64,000 bases of DNA, from NCBI RefSeq assembly GCF_000686845.1, contig NZ_KK366025.1, forward strand, positions 103,395 through 167,394, written 5' to 3'. The notes below the pieces were generated by a model. That model was given only the letters and a program-made list of their open reading frames with translations. It had not been told where the DNA came from and made no database searches. A program made the translations under genes and the position numbers. Of this stretch, positions 16,101-24,199 are shown piece by piece (position 1 is the first letter of the stretch; every line of letters starts with the position of its first letter). The DNA is from Paenibacillus sp. UNC451MF (GTDB taxonomy: Bacteria; Bacillota; Bacilli; Paenibacillales; NBRC-103111).

Positions 16101-16946
16101 ATGGGGTCCAGACCGTTTGAGTTCGATTATCAAAGAACTTCGGCTATTGCATTCAAGGAAGTATTTCACGCACATCTCCAGATGGAGTTTACCTATGTTC
16201 ATGAAGGTAAAGGCAACTTGATTATCGAGGGAAAGAGCTACTCGGTGGAGCCTGGCACTCTTATGATATTTCAACCCTTTCAGCTGCATCGAGTTCAAGT
16301 CCATGTCACACCGGAGCACCCTTTTGTAAGGAGCCTAATCATGTTCGACCCGCTGCTGCTGCAGCCTTATTGGGACAACTTCCCCCAACTCAAACACTAT
16401 TTTCAGTCTCTTAAGCAGCAGCAAGCGGGAGGGAGACCTCTGCATCATTTGAAAGAGTCGGATCCCCTCGTAAGCCTTATGAAACAATTTCATGAAGTCA
16501 ATCATAGTCTAAGCCCCCACGAGCATCAGGAGGAGTATATGTTTTTTCTACTTAGCTTTCTTAAGCAGCTGCAGCGAATTCAACGTCAGCCTGAAGGCTC
16601 CTTCACTCACAGCTCCAAATTTTCTCACCGTGCTGAGGAAGTCATGCAGTGGATTGAGCGGCATTATCACGAGCCTTTCCGATTGGAAAAGCTGGCAAGT
16701 GAATTGCACGTATCCCGCTATCACATCGCCCACCTGTTCAAGGAGGCGACAGGAACTACCATCCTTGCATATGTCCATGCGACGAGAATCCGGCACGCCT
16801 GCGTCTGGCTTACGAAAACCTCGCTTACCATACCTGAGATCGCAGTAAGAGCGGGCATCCCTAATCCTTCTTATTTTTGTAAAATATTCAGAGAAACGAT
16901 GGGAATTACACCGCACCAATACCGTTTGCAAATCCAGAAAAATTAA
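16101..16946 (+). CDS. AraC family transcriptional regulator
   Basis: A 281-residue protein with a cupin sensor domain (HAHLQMEFTYVHEGKGNL, EPGTLMIFQPFQLHRV) followed by the AraC double helix-turn-helix (LHVSRYHIAHLFKEATG, AGIPNPSYFCKIFRETMG). The start is an ATG with a weak GGAGAG about 12-14 bases upstream. It is divergently placed from the Gfo/Idh/MocA gene with 150 bases between them, so it is its probable regulator. The ligand is unknown. Confidence 0.92.
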   Translation: MGSRPFEFDYQRTSAIAFKEVFHAHLQMEFTYVHEGKGNLIIEGKSYSVEPGTLMIFQPFQLHRVQVHVTPEHPFVRSLIMFDPLLLQPYWDNFPQLKHYFQSLKQQQAGGRPLHHLKESDPLVSLMKQFHEVNHSLSPHEHQEEYMFFLLSFLKQLQRIQRQPEGSFTHSSKFSHRAEEVMQWIERHYHEPFRLEKLASELHVSRYHIAHLFKEATGTTILAYVHATRIRHACVWLTKTSLTIPEIAVRAGIPNPSYFCKIFRETMGITPHQYRLQIQKN

Positions 16947-17032
16947 AGAGACGCTCGCAGGCGTCCTCAGATTGTCTAGAAAACCAATTATTCAGAAGCT
17001 GGATGAAGACGGAAGGGGATATCACCGGAGTA

Positions 17033-18175
17033 CTAGGTGTTAAACCTTGAAAGTGCAAACGGGCTGATGTCCTGCCCCGTCTCTCCTCGTATTACAAGCT
17101 CGGATAATATTTCCCCAACCACGCTCGAAAACTTAAAACCATGACCGGAGAACCCTCCGGCTAGCCATATGCGATCATGCTCCGGATGCCTATCAATAAT
17201 AAAATCCTCATCCAGGGTCATTTCGTATTTGCATACGGCTCCGCGAATTAAACGACCTGAAGCGCGGGGCATGAACTGCTCTAACGCTTGGCGTAATTCC
17301 CTTTCATCCTCAGGATAATTTCCGAACGGCTCGAAGTTCTGTCCTGGCTGCCATAGCTGGCCGGCATCATGCCTTCCAATCTTGACACCGGAGCCGTTCA
17401 TGCTCGGAAATCCATAGTAACCTCCCTCAGACCCTCCTAGCGTAAATCCGGGAAATTTTGTGTAATCGAACAAAGTCTCGTCCGTTTCAAACCAGCCTAC
17501 CGCTTTTCGGACAGGCTGAATAGGAAGACCAGCCAAACCATCGAGAATGCCGAACCAGGCTCCCAAGCTTACAACAACACGGTCTGCAGTAAACGTCCCG
17601 GTATGGGTATGTATCGTCACATGGCTTGCTCTTGGTTCCATTCGCACCACAGGGCTGTACGGCATGACTACTGCTCCATTTGCGACAGCCTGCTTCCGGA
17701 AGGCTCTGATACAAGCTTCGCTAAGCAGAAAGCCCGCTTGCTGCTCATACAGTCCGATATACGATTCGGGCAAGTTAATTCCGTTCCATCGGTAACGGAT
17801 TTCTTCTGCACTTAGGTAATCAACTGATAATCCGTATTCTCTCGATCGTTCCCATTTACTCTTCAAACCGGAAGCCTCAGAAGAACCCATATTCAAAACA
17901 CCGGAGCGTACTAATAGGGACTCGCCTGATAGGGCTTCCAATTCCGTCCACAACTGATCCGATCTTAAAGCCATGGCCGTATATGTCGGACTTCCAGGAT
18001 ATGCGTGTCGAAATAATCGGGTTTCTCCATGGTGACTTCCTGCCGTATGAGGAGGGTCAAATGCATCGAGCAGCAGTGTCTTCACACCTTGCTTTGCTAA
18101 ATAGCAGCCTGCACTCATCCCCATCGAACCGGCTCCAACCACAATGACATCGTATGAAGTTCGAATAAATGTCAC
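17033..18175 (-). CDS. Sarcosine oxidase / N-methyl amino acid oxidase-type FAD enzyme
   Basis: The 380-residue protein fits monomeric sarcosine oxidase and N-methyltryptophan oxidase: FAD motif VGAGSMG, the segment AFDPPHTAGSHHGETR, and near the C-terminus VCKYEMTLDEDFIIDRHP, whose Cys matches the covalent FAD attachment cysteine, then GGFSGHGFKFSSVVGE. It would oxidise a secondary or N-methyl amine, giving H2O2 and an aldehyde. The first usable codon is GTG at 18175, but the only strong ribosome binding site (AAGGAGG) touches it; an ATT nine bases further on has ideal spacing. It is separated from its neighbours by a terminator, so it is probably a single unit. Confidence 0.9.
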   Translation of the reverse strand: MTFIRTSYDVIVVGAGSMGMSAGCYLAKQGVKTLLLDAFDPPHTAGSHHGETRLFRHAYPGSPTYTAMALRSDQLWTELEALSGESLLVRSGVLNMGSSEASGLKSKWERSREYGLSVDYLSAEEIRYRWNGINLPESYIGLYEQQAGFLLSEACIRAFRKQAVANGAVVMPYSPVVRMEPRASHVTIHTHTGTFTADRVVVSLGAWFGILDGLAGLPIQPVRKAVGWFETDETLFDYTKFPGFTLGGSEGGYYGFPSMNGSGVKIGRHDAGQLWQPGQNFEPFGNYPEDERELRQALEQFMPRASGRLIRGAVCKYEMTLDEDFIIDRHPEHDRIWLAGGFSGHGFKFSSVVGEILSELVIRGETGQDISPFALSRFNT

Positions 18176-18297
18176 CCTCCTTCTTTGCCCATTTGCGTTA
18201 GTTCAATCATAACAATAACTCACCGTTATAAAAATACCTTTTTTATCCAATTATCCTTTTTTATTATCCATTACGATTCGATAAAGTACACAAAAGA

Positions 18298-18320
18298 GGA
18301 GTTCATATACAATGAACCCC
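18298..18320 (-). terminator. Intrinsic terminator of the sulfur-salvage operon
   Basis: GGAGTTCAT and ATGAACCCC form a hairpin; on the minus strand it is followed by TCTTTTGTG. It sits 13 bases past the last GNAT gene, giving the 14-gene run a defined end. Confidence 0.65.
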
Positions 18321-18332
18321 TTCACTTCTTAT

Positions 18333-18914
18333 TCAATCTACGCTATGGCTCGCTTGGCCCGATCGTAAAGCTTTGGAGGACAACTGTTCCAGAACATTTG
18401 CATGCAGCGGCATACGATAGCTTTTAACCAGTGTTTCGCCATTATAAAAGTCCTTGTCGTAGGCGCGCTCAAAGCCAAGCCTCTCATACAGCCGAACGGC
18501 CGACTGCATCAGGTCTGATGTGTGCAGATGCAAGACCGAAGCTCCTAAACTTGCTGTTCTTCTCACGCTTTCTAAGATAAGCTCCGTTGCCACCCCCTGT
18601 CCTCGCACTGAGGGAAGAACGGACAAATAGCGGATGATCGGGCTATGAATTTCCATCTCTGGTCTTCCGTAGGCCGCTTCTGACGATACAAACATTTGCA
18701 TGCTGCCGATGATAACACCGTCCCGTTCTGCGATGATTGTTACGAGCGCCCTGTCGCTATCTACCGCAGCAAGGATCCCCTCCCGGTACGCTTCCCAACG
18801 AGGGGGAGACATTACGGCTTCATATTGAACATAGGATGCAAGCATCACTTGCTGAATCGCTTCCTTGTCATTTGCAGCAGCATCTCTTATCGTAATGGTG
18901 TTCAGACTCCCCAT
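18333..18914 (-). CDS. GNAT family N-acetyltransferase
   Basis: A 193-residue GNAT protein. The acetyl-CoA binding motif reads RYLSVLPSVRGQGVATELI, where RGQGVA is the pyrophosphate loop, and the later strand-helix ends in RLYERLGFERAYD, the usual Tyr-containing tail. It is the last gene of the operon, starting 7 bases after the M20 deacylase stop. In the B. subtilis salvage pathway an acetyltransferase acetylates the S-modified cysteine before oxidation; this one and the GNAT at 20551 are both candidates, and I cannot say which does it. Confidence 0.88.
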   Translation of the reverse strand: MGSLNTITIRDAAANDKEAIQQVMLASYVQYEAVMSPPRWEAYREGILAAVDSDRALVTIIAERDGVIIGSMQMFVSSEAAYGRPEMEIHSPIIRYLSVLPSVRGQGVATELILESVRRTASLGASVLHLHTSDLMQSAVRLYERLGFERAYDKDFYNGETLVKSYRMPLHANVLEQLSSKALRSGQASHSVD

Positions 18915-18921
18915 CCCCCCC

Positions 18922-20106
18922 TCACCTGTCCTTCTCCAAAGCTTGAACAGCGGTCAAAGCAAATAGCGCCGCACCGGGTATTAACGCCTCTTCATTCAAA
19001 GTGAATTTCGGATGATGCCATTCTTCCGTCCCGCTCGTGCCCATCCAGATGAAGCAACCGGGGACCTTCTCCTGATAGTGGGCAAAATCCTCGCCTCCGG
19101 CGGAGGGGACTGCTTCTGTGATTTTCAGCTTCAATGCTTGAGCAGCATTGCGTACGGTTTCTACAGCTGCGGCATCATTATCTACCGATGGGATGCCGGA
19201 GAACCAGCTTAACTCCGCTTCGGCTCCATAGCCTGCGGCGATGCCCATTGCGATCCGATGAAGCCGGTCCGGCATATCGTGCCTGACTTCCTGGCGGAAT
19301 GTCCGGACGGTGCCGTCCAATACGGCCACATCCGGTATGACGTTCCATGTTGTACCGGAATGAAAGCTGCATATACTAACTACCGCCCGGTCAAAAGGGC
19401 TCGTATTGCGGCTGACCGCCGTTTGAATTCCTCCTACGATAGCGCTGGCCGCTACAATCGGGTCGATAGCTGCATCCGGTACCGCCGCATGGCCGCCCTT
19501 TCCATGTACTTTAATCTTGAAGCCATCTACACTGGCCATCAACGGACCGGTACTCAAGCCAATGGTGCCTACCGGCAGCTCCGGCTTGTTGTGCATGCCG
19601 AATATTGCCTCAACGCCCTCCAGAGCACCTGCTTCGATCATCACTCTAGCTCCGGTTCCCTTCTCTTCCGCAGGCTGAAATAATAAACGAACCTTACCTC
19701 GAAGCTTATGAGCATGTCGCTTTAACAATACCGCTGCCCCAAGAATAGCTGCAGTATGAAAATCATGCCCACACGCATGCATCCTCCCTGCTTCAATAGA
19801 AGCATACGGCAGCCCGGTCTCCTCTTGAACCGGCAGCGCATCGATATCGGCTCTAAGAGCCACGGTCGGTCCTTCAGAGGCACCTGCAATTTCAGCCAAG
19901 ACACCAACAGGCATATCCAATGGCAGCAGCGTTATCCCTTCTTCAGCGAGAAACGCTTTAATTTTGCGTGTCGTTTCTACTTCCTGCATAGATAGCTCAG
20001 GATGACGATGCAGCTCTCGTCGGAACTCCGACAACACCGGAAACAATACCTTAGCTTCCTCCAGCCACTGCTTCGGCAGCAGCTTCAGATCACCGGCGGT
20101 ACTCAT
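18922..20106 (-). CDS. M20 family amidohydrolase (SndA/SndB-like deacylase)
   Basis: A 394-residue metallopeptidase of the M20D/amidohydrolase group. The binuclear metal site is visible: Cys112, His114 and His117 in HACGHDFHTA, the catalytic Glu in QPAEEKGTGA, and ASVDGFKIKVHGKGGHAA at the start of the lid domain. A late GGEDFAHY and HHPKFTLNE supply the last ligand. Relatives include hippurate hydrolase and the B. subtilis deacetylases SndA (YtnL) and SndB (YxeP) that release cysteine derivatives. The ATG overlaps the DinB stop as TGATG, showing coupling; a GTG one codon earlier is also possible. Its context supports N-acetyl-cysteine-type substrates. Confidence 0.92.
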   Translation of the reverse strand: MSTAGDLKLLPKQWLEEAKVLFPVLSEFRRELHRHPELSMQEVETTRKIKAFLAEEGITLLPLDMPVGVLAEIAGASEGPTVALRADIDALPVQEETGLPYASIEAGRMHACGHDFHTAAILGAAVLLKRHAHKLRGKVRLLFQPAEEKGTGARVMIEAGALEGVEAIFGMHNKPELPVGTIGLSTGPLMASVDGFKIKVHGKGGHAAVPDAAIDPIVAASAIVGGIQTAVSRNTSPFDRAVVSICSFHSGTTWNVIPDVAVLDGTVRTFRQEVRHDMPDRLHRIAMGIAAGYGAEAELSWFSGIPSVDNDAAAVETVRNAAQALKLKITEAVPSAGGEDFAHYQEKVPGCFIWMGTSGTEEWHHPKFTLNEEALIPGAALFALTAVQALEKDR

Positions 20107-20570
20107 CACAAGCCACGCTTAATTCGCTCAATTTGCCCTAAATGCGTTTGAACATGCTGAATAAAAGCACGAAACGAGCTTTCCAGCGTTACAGTATCTC
20201 CCTTGACGTTAACGCCTGATTTTTGCCAATCTTCAGCGCTCAAACGTTTGAACAGCAAGCTGTTATAGGTTAGCAGCGCACCAAAAACATCTAATATATC
20301 AGAAGCTGAACCCTCATTGGCTCTAGATTGGCTTACCCATGGATCCTGCTGAAAAGCAGCCAGCTGCACTTCACTTTCGGAAATAACCTTGCGAACGCGA
20401 AATGAGAATACGATGCTATGATCCGCCAAATGGGACAAAACCTCCGTCACACTCCATTTACCCGGAGCCTCCTTGCGCTTCAGCTGTTCTTCCGTAAGCC
20501 CTTCAATCGCTTCCTTTAACTGATCCAATGTTCTCGTATATGGGGCAAGATCAATGACGGTTTGACTCAT
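20106..20570 (-). CDS. DinB/YfiT-like four-helix metal-binding protein
   Basis: A 154-residue DinB-fold protein. It has WSVTEVLSHLADHS with a His in the first metal position, and HVQTHLGQIERIK with the His-x3-His pair, together the three-His metal site of the family. Some DinB proteins are thiol-dependent transferases (bacillithiol or mycothiol S-transferases). In this sulfur operon, a role in moving or cleaving a thiol adduct is an attractive inference. GGGAGG lies 8 bases before the ATG, inside the end of the upstream GNAT gene (20-base overlap). Confidence 0.88.
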   Translation of the reverse strand: MSQTVIDLAPYTRTLDQLKEAIEGLTEEQLKRKEAPGKWSVTEVLSHLADHSIVFSFRVRKVISESEVQLAAFQQDPWVSQSRANEGSASDILDVFGALLTYNSLLFKRLSAEDWQKSGVNVKGDTVTLESSFRAFIQHVQTHLGQIERIKRGL

Positions 20571-21084
20571 GATATGTTCCTCCCAATCTCGTAATAGCTG
20601 CTTCGGCAGCGGTTAGTTTTTTTGTTAAATAAACAAGCTGATCGTCTTTGCCTAAATCCCTTTCATAAAATCGTTCATAGCCCCTTCTCTCGTACATAGG
20701 GAGCAGCCAAGGGTGCTTTTTCGAAGTAGCAAGCGTAACCCCATCAGCCCCCAAAGTGTCCCGTACGATTCGTTCTTCCACATAGGTTAGTAGAAGAGAT
20801 CCCCAGCCTTGACTACTGTAAGACGGATCAACCGCGAACCAGTACAGGAAGGGGTACGGCGTCACTTCTTTAAGCGATTTGAGTGACAGGGTTGCCACAA
20901 CGGAGCTGTCTTGAATCAATATATAGCAGGAATTTTCCCTGATATTCGTAGCAATCATATCCAAATCGGCGTGCACAGCTCGAAATTCAATGCCAAGCTC
21001 CCGAATCGATTCGTAAGCGCCTTGAATGACATGAAGCACCTGCTCCGCATCTTCCTCGGACGCCAATCGGTACGTGTAACTCAT
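20551..21084 (-). CDS. GNAT family N-acetyltransferase (SnaA-like candidate)
   Basis: The ATG at 21084 has GGAGG 8 bases upstream, giving 177 residues. GNAT features: YWFAVDPSYSSQGWGSLLL with the Q-G-W-G-S acetyl-CoA loop, and LPMYERRGYERFYE near the end. Its length and its place between the cystine-type ABC transporter and the deacylase mirror SnaA (YtmI) and SnaB (YxeL) of B. subtilis, which N-acetylate S-(2-succino)cysteine or S-methylcysteine. The assignment rests on context; the sequence alone shows only GNAT. Confidence 0.87.
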   Translation of the reverse strand: MSYTYRLASEEDAEQVLHVIQGAYESIRELGIEFRAVHADLDMIATNIRENSCYILIQDSSVVATLSLKSLKEVTPYPFLYWFAVDPSYSSQGWGSLLLTYVEERIVRDTLGADGVTLATSKKHPWLLPMYERRGYERFYERDLGKDDQLVYLTKKLTAAEAAITRLGGTYHESNRH

Positions 21085-21098
21085 AGACAGCACCTCCT

Positions 21099-21851
21099 TT
21101 AGATCACATAGCTCCATTCCGGCGTAATCCGCTTCAAAAACTGCTTTGTTCTCTCTTCCTTTGGTCTTGCAAAAATATCTTCCGGATTGCCTTCCTCCAC
21201 GATTCTCCCTTCATCCATAAATACAACATGATTGGATACATCACGTGCAAAGCTCATCTCGTGTGTGACAACGATCATGGTTACACCCTCCCGGGCGATT
21301 CTTCGTATAACAGCCAGCACCTCCCCGACAAGCTCAGGATCTAGTGCCGACGTCGGTTCGTCGAACAAGATCACCTCCGGATTTAGTGCTAACGCACGGG
21401 CAATTCCCACCCGCTGCTGCTGTCCACCCGACAGCTCGACCGGATAAGCATCCACCTTATGCGATAGGCCAACCTTCTCCAGCATAAGCAGGCTTTTATT
21501 ACGTGCTTCTTCCTTAGAGAGCTTCTGGACTACGACGAGTCCTTCCATCACATTTTCCAATACGGTCTTGTGCTTGAACAAATTGTAATGCTGGAATACC
21601 ATAGCCGTCTTCCGGCGCAGCGTCAAAATATCTGTTTTGCTTGGATGCTTGCACTGCACGCGGTAATCTCCAATTCGCACCTCGCCGTCGTTCGGCTTTT
21701 CCAGAAAATTAATGCACCGCAAAAGCGTAGTTTTCCCTGAACCGCTTGGACCCAAGATAACGACGACATCCCCTTTCCTGACCGTTAGATCAATGCCGCG
21801 AAGAACCTGATTTTTGCCAAACGATTTCTGAATGTTGCTTAGTTGGATCAT
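21099..21851 (-). CDS. Polar amino acid/cystine-type ABC transporter ATPase (TcyN-like)
   Basis: The ATG at 21851 has GGGGAGGAG just upstream and overlaps the permease stop by 4 bases, so the longer reading to 21932 is rejected. The 250-residue ATPase has Walker [11 protein letters not shown]-loop VFQHYNLF, signature [15 protein letters not shown], Walker [13 protein letters not shown] and switch His in VVTHEMSFA. It belongs to the polar amino acid uptake family; TcyN of the B. subtilis ytmI operon is the matching role. It powers the two permeases and the binding lipoprotein immediately upstream. Confidence 0.94.
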   Translation of the reverse strand: MIQLSNIQKSFGKNQVLRGIDLTVRKGDVVVILGPSGSGKTTLLRCINFLEKPNDGEVRIGDYRVQCKHPSKTDILTLRRKTAMVFQHYNLFKHKTVLENVMEGLVVVQKLSKEEARNKSLLMLEKVGLSHKVDAYPVELSGGQQQRVGIARALALNPEVILFDEPTSALDPELVGEVLAVIRRIAREGVTMIVVTHEMSFARDVSNHVVFMDEGRIVEEGNPEDIFARPKEERTKQFLKRITPEWSYVI

Positions 21852-22558
21852 ACGACTCCTCCCCGGTTGTACCGATTTAAACGATGCTCCAGCATGGACG
21901 TAATTTTTTCTGAAATCAAGGTCAACCCCCAATAAATCAATGCTGCGGCTATAAAGGCTTCAAGAAACTTCAGATTGGAAGTTGCAACAATATTCGCTTT
22001 ACCATTCAATTCCACCAGTGAAATCGTAAAAGCAAGCGACGAACCATGCAGTAGACCAATGAATTTGTGAAGCAAATTAGGCAAGCTGGCCATAAGTGCC
22101 TGGGGAATAAGGACTCGCCTCAACCCTTGTGCAGTCGTCATCCCTACCGAATAGGCAGCCTCCATCTGTCCGTGCGATACCGAGATCATTCCTGAGCGGA
22201 TAGCCTCCGACATATAAGCTGCGGAATTCAGAGAAAAGGCGATAAGAATAAAGGTAACGAGAGGTACGGACTTGGAGCGAATGCCCCAGCCATACAGGTC
22301 AGATAAATAGTCGAACAGCATCGGCAGGCCGAAATAAATGAGCATAATATGCAGCAGCAAGGGAGTACCACGAACGAAAGAAACGTAGAAATCGGCAATC
22401 CAGTGAATAAATTTGATTTTGTATATACGAATTATTGCTATTCCAATACCAAGAATGAAACCAAAGAGCAGAGGAACTAGAGAAATAACCAGCGTTAAGG
22501 GCAGCGCTTTAATAATCTCGACGAACGCTTTTCCGATAAAAGGAATATCAAGCGTCAT
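21848..22558 (-). CDS. Amino acid/cystine-type ABC permease (TcyM-like)
   Basis: A 236-residue HisM-type permease with four to five hydrophobic spans, [19 protein letters not shown] in the conserved N-terminal loop, and the EAA loop [23 protein letters not shown] that docks the ATPase. It overlaps the ATPase by 4 bases and the other permease by 11, so the transporter is translated as a tight block. Substrates are probably S-modified or acetylated cysteines, by operon context. Confidence 0.93.
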   Translation of the reverse strand: MTLDIPFIGKAFVEIIKALPLTLVISLVPLLFGFILGIGIAIIRIYKIKFIHWIADFYVSFVRGTPLLLHIMLIYFGLPMLFDYLSDLYGWGIRSKSVPLVTFILIAFSLNSAAYMSEAIRSGMISVSHGQMEAAYSVGMTTAQGLRRVLIPQALMASLPNLLHKFIGLLHGSSLAFTISLVELNGKANIVATSNLKFLEAFIAAALIYWGLTLISEKITSMLEHRLNRYNRGGVV

Positions 22559-23273
22559 AGTGCAGCCCTCCCACTTGGCCCGAGCTCAGCTTACGCTCAT
22601 GTCGCAACAGCCGTCTCTCCGATAGAGCAAACAACCGCTCCAGCATGATGCACATTGCATAATAGATAATAGCTAGCGATATATAAATTTCTAAAAAATG
22701 GTTTGTTGTTAGAAGTGTTTCCGCTCTACCTACCATATCCATGACTCCTAGCGAGAAAGCAAGTGAAGTATCCTTCATACTGGAAATGACCAGATTGCCG
22801 AAGTTCGGAAGCGCAATACCCAGTGCTTGAGGCAAAACAATGCGTAGAAAGGCGTCCCTGCCTGTCATCCCAGTCGAATAAGCCGCCTCCAACTGCCCCC
22901 GCTCCACGCTGTTAACGGCTGAACGGACGATTTCACACACATAGGCTCCAATATGTAACCCATACGTAATGATGACGAATACGATGGCCTCCACGTTCGT
23001 AACGTCAATATGGAGCAGCCTCAATGCTTCGGGCAAGCCGTAGTAAACAAGGAAAAGCTGAATAATAATGGGCGTACCCCGGATGAAAGAAACATAAATG
23101 ATGACCAATCGGTTCAACAGTGGAACCTGATACAGCCTGGGCAAGACGATAATAAAACCGATAATCAACCCAAGCAGCATGGCAGCAACCAGGATGAATA
23201 GCGTAATGTGCAGGTAGGATAACAATTTAGGCAGAAACACTGCTACTAGCTGGATATCAAACGATTTGCCCAT
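22548..23273 (-). CDS. Amino acid/cystine-type ABC permease (TcyL-like)
   Basis: I start at ATG 23273 (MGKSFDIQ...), as the 23 residues upstream in the open frame are basic and unlike a permease start; the binding site is weak (AAGGAT). The 241-residue protein is a HisM-type permease with SFIRGTPIIIQLFLVYYGLP and EAAYSTGMTGRDAFLRIVLPQAL. It is clearly paralogous to the next permease and forms a heterodimer with it. Confidence 0.92.
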   Translation of the reverse strand: MGKSFDIQLVAVFLPKLLSYLHITLFILVAAMLLGLIIGFIIVLPRLYQVPLLNRLVIIYVSFIRGTPIIIQLFLVYYGLPEALRLLHIDVTNVEAIVFVIITYGLHIGAYVCEIVRSAVNSVERGQLEAAYSTGMTGRDAFLRIVLPQALGIALPNFGNLVISSMKDTSLAFSLGVMDMVGRAETLLTTNHFLEIYISLAIIYYAMCIMLERLFALSERRLLRHERKLSSGQVGGLHYDA

Positions 23274-23308
23274 TGTGCATCTTAATCCTTTCTGACCGCA
23301 GCGTCTTG

Positions 23309-24142
23309 TTATTCCGACACGGTATAATCTGCACCTAGCCATTTCGTGCTTAGCTTGGATAAAGTGCCGTCTTTCTTGATGGCTTTAATTGCCTCGTCGA
23401 TTTTGGTTTTCAGCTCAGCTTCATCCTTGCGGAGAATAAAATACACTTTTGAGTTGGAAATGGAAGGTCCGACCGTCTTTTGCTGTGCGTCTGCACTCTC
23501 GTTACGCTGGTCTACGGCAAACTGCGTACTAATCGTGGCGTCAACGCGCCCGGCCTTGAGCTGGGCGATCACATCGTTCGTGCCCCCACTTCCCGAATAC
23601 ACGATGTTAATGGCATCGTTATGGGTCTTGTTATAATCCTGAAGTAGGACGGACGCGTTACTGGTTGCACCTACAATGACTTTCTTGCCTTTCAAGTCAT
23701 CGATGGACTTGATGTCATTCCGATCCTTATGAACGACAACCTTGTTAGGAAAAATATTATAGGCCTCGTCATTGAACAGAAATTTCTCCTGCCGTTCCTT
23801 ATTCACTTCCATCTGGTGAGCGATAAAGTCGATTTTCTTCGTTTCAAGGCTGAGCAGCAGGTTGGAAAAATCCATCGTTTTGAACTCAAACTCATAATCA
23901 GGCAGTCTCTTGTCAATTTCTTTAACTAGCTCAACGTCATAGCCTGTCAAATTCCCTTTGTCGTCGATAAAGCAAATGTTAGCGAACTGCGTCCCCGTGC
24001 CGACGATGATTTTTTTGGCTTTAGCCGTGCCTCCGGCTGCGGTCTTGTCGGAAACTGTATCTTTGGCTGCCGGTGCCGAGCCGCACCCTGCTGTAAGGAA
24101 TAATAGAGCGATTATGGATGCTGCGATGCTTTTTTTCATCAA
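23309..24142 (-). CDS. Amino acid/cystine-type substrate-binding lipoprotein (TcyJ/TcyK-like)
   Basis: A bacterial extracellular solute-binding protein of family 3, about 277 residues. The lipobox is FLTAGC, following a basic MKKS start. The mature part contains NICFIDDKGNLTGYDVELVK, the hallmark ligand-loop of the family, then FDFSNLLLSLETKKID-like and KGKKVIVGATSNAS segments. TTG at 24142 and ATG at 24139 are adjacent; GAGGAG is 10 bases before the TTG. It delivers its ligand, probably a cystine-like compound, to the two permeases just downstream. Confidence 0.93.
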   Translation of the reverse strand: MMKKSIAASIIALLFLTAGCGSAPAAKDTVSDKTAAGGTAKAKKIIVGTGTQFANICFIDDKGNLTGYDVELVKEIDKRLPDYEFEFKTMDFSNLLLSLETKKIDFIAHQMEVNKERQEKFLFNDEAYNIFPNKVVVHKDRNDIKSIDDLKGKKVIVGATSNASVLLQDYNKTHNDAINIVYSGSGGTNDVIAQLKAGRVDATISTQFAVDQRNESADAQQKTVGPSISNSKVYFILRKDEAELKTKIDEAIKAIKKDGTLSKLSTKWLGADYTVSE

Positions 24143-24199
24143 AATGGATCATCTCCTCTGGTTTCATCATCATTGTGGGGTGTGGTTCCTCTTGGTTCG

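Noticed and set aside
18922-20106. Calling this M20 enzyme hippurate hydrolase or an indole-acetyl amino acid hydrolase
   Set aside because: The motifs are shared across the whole M20D group; operon context favours cysteine-derivative deacylation, and the sequence alone cannot decide.
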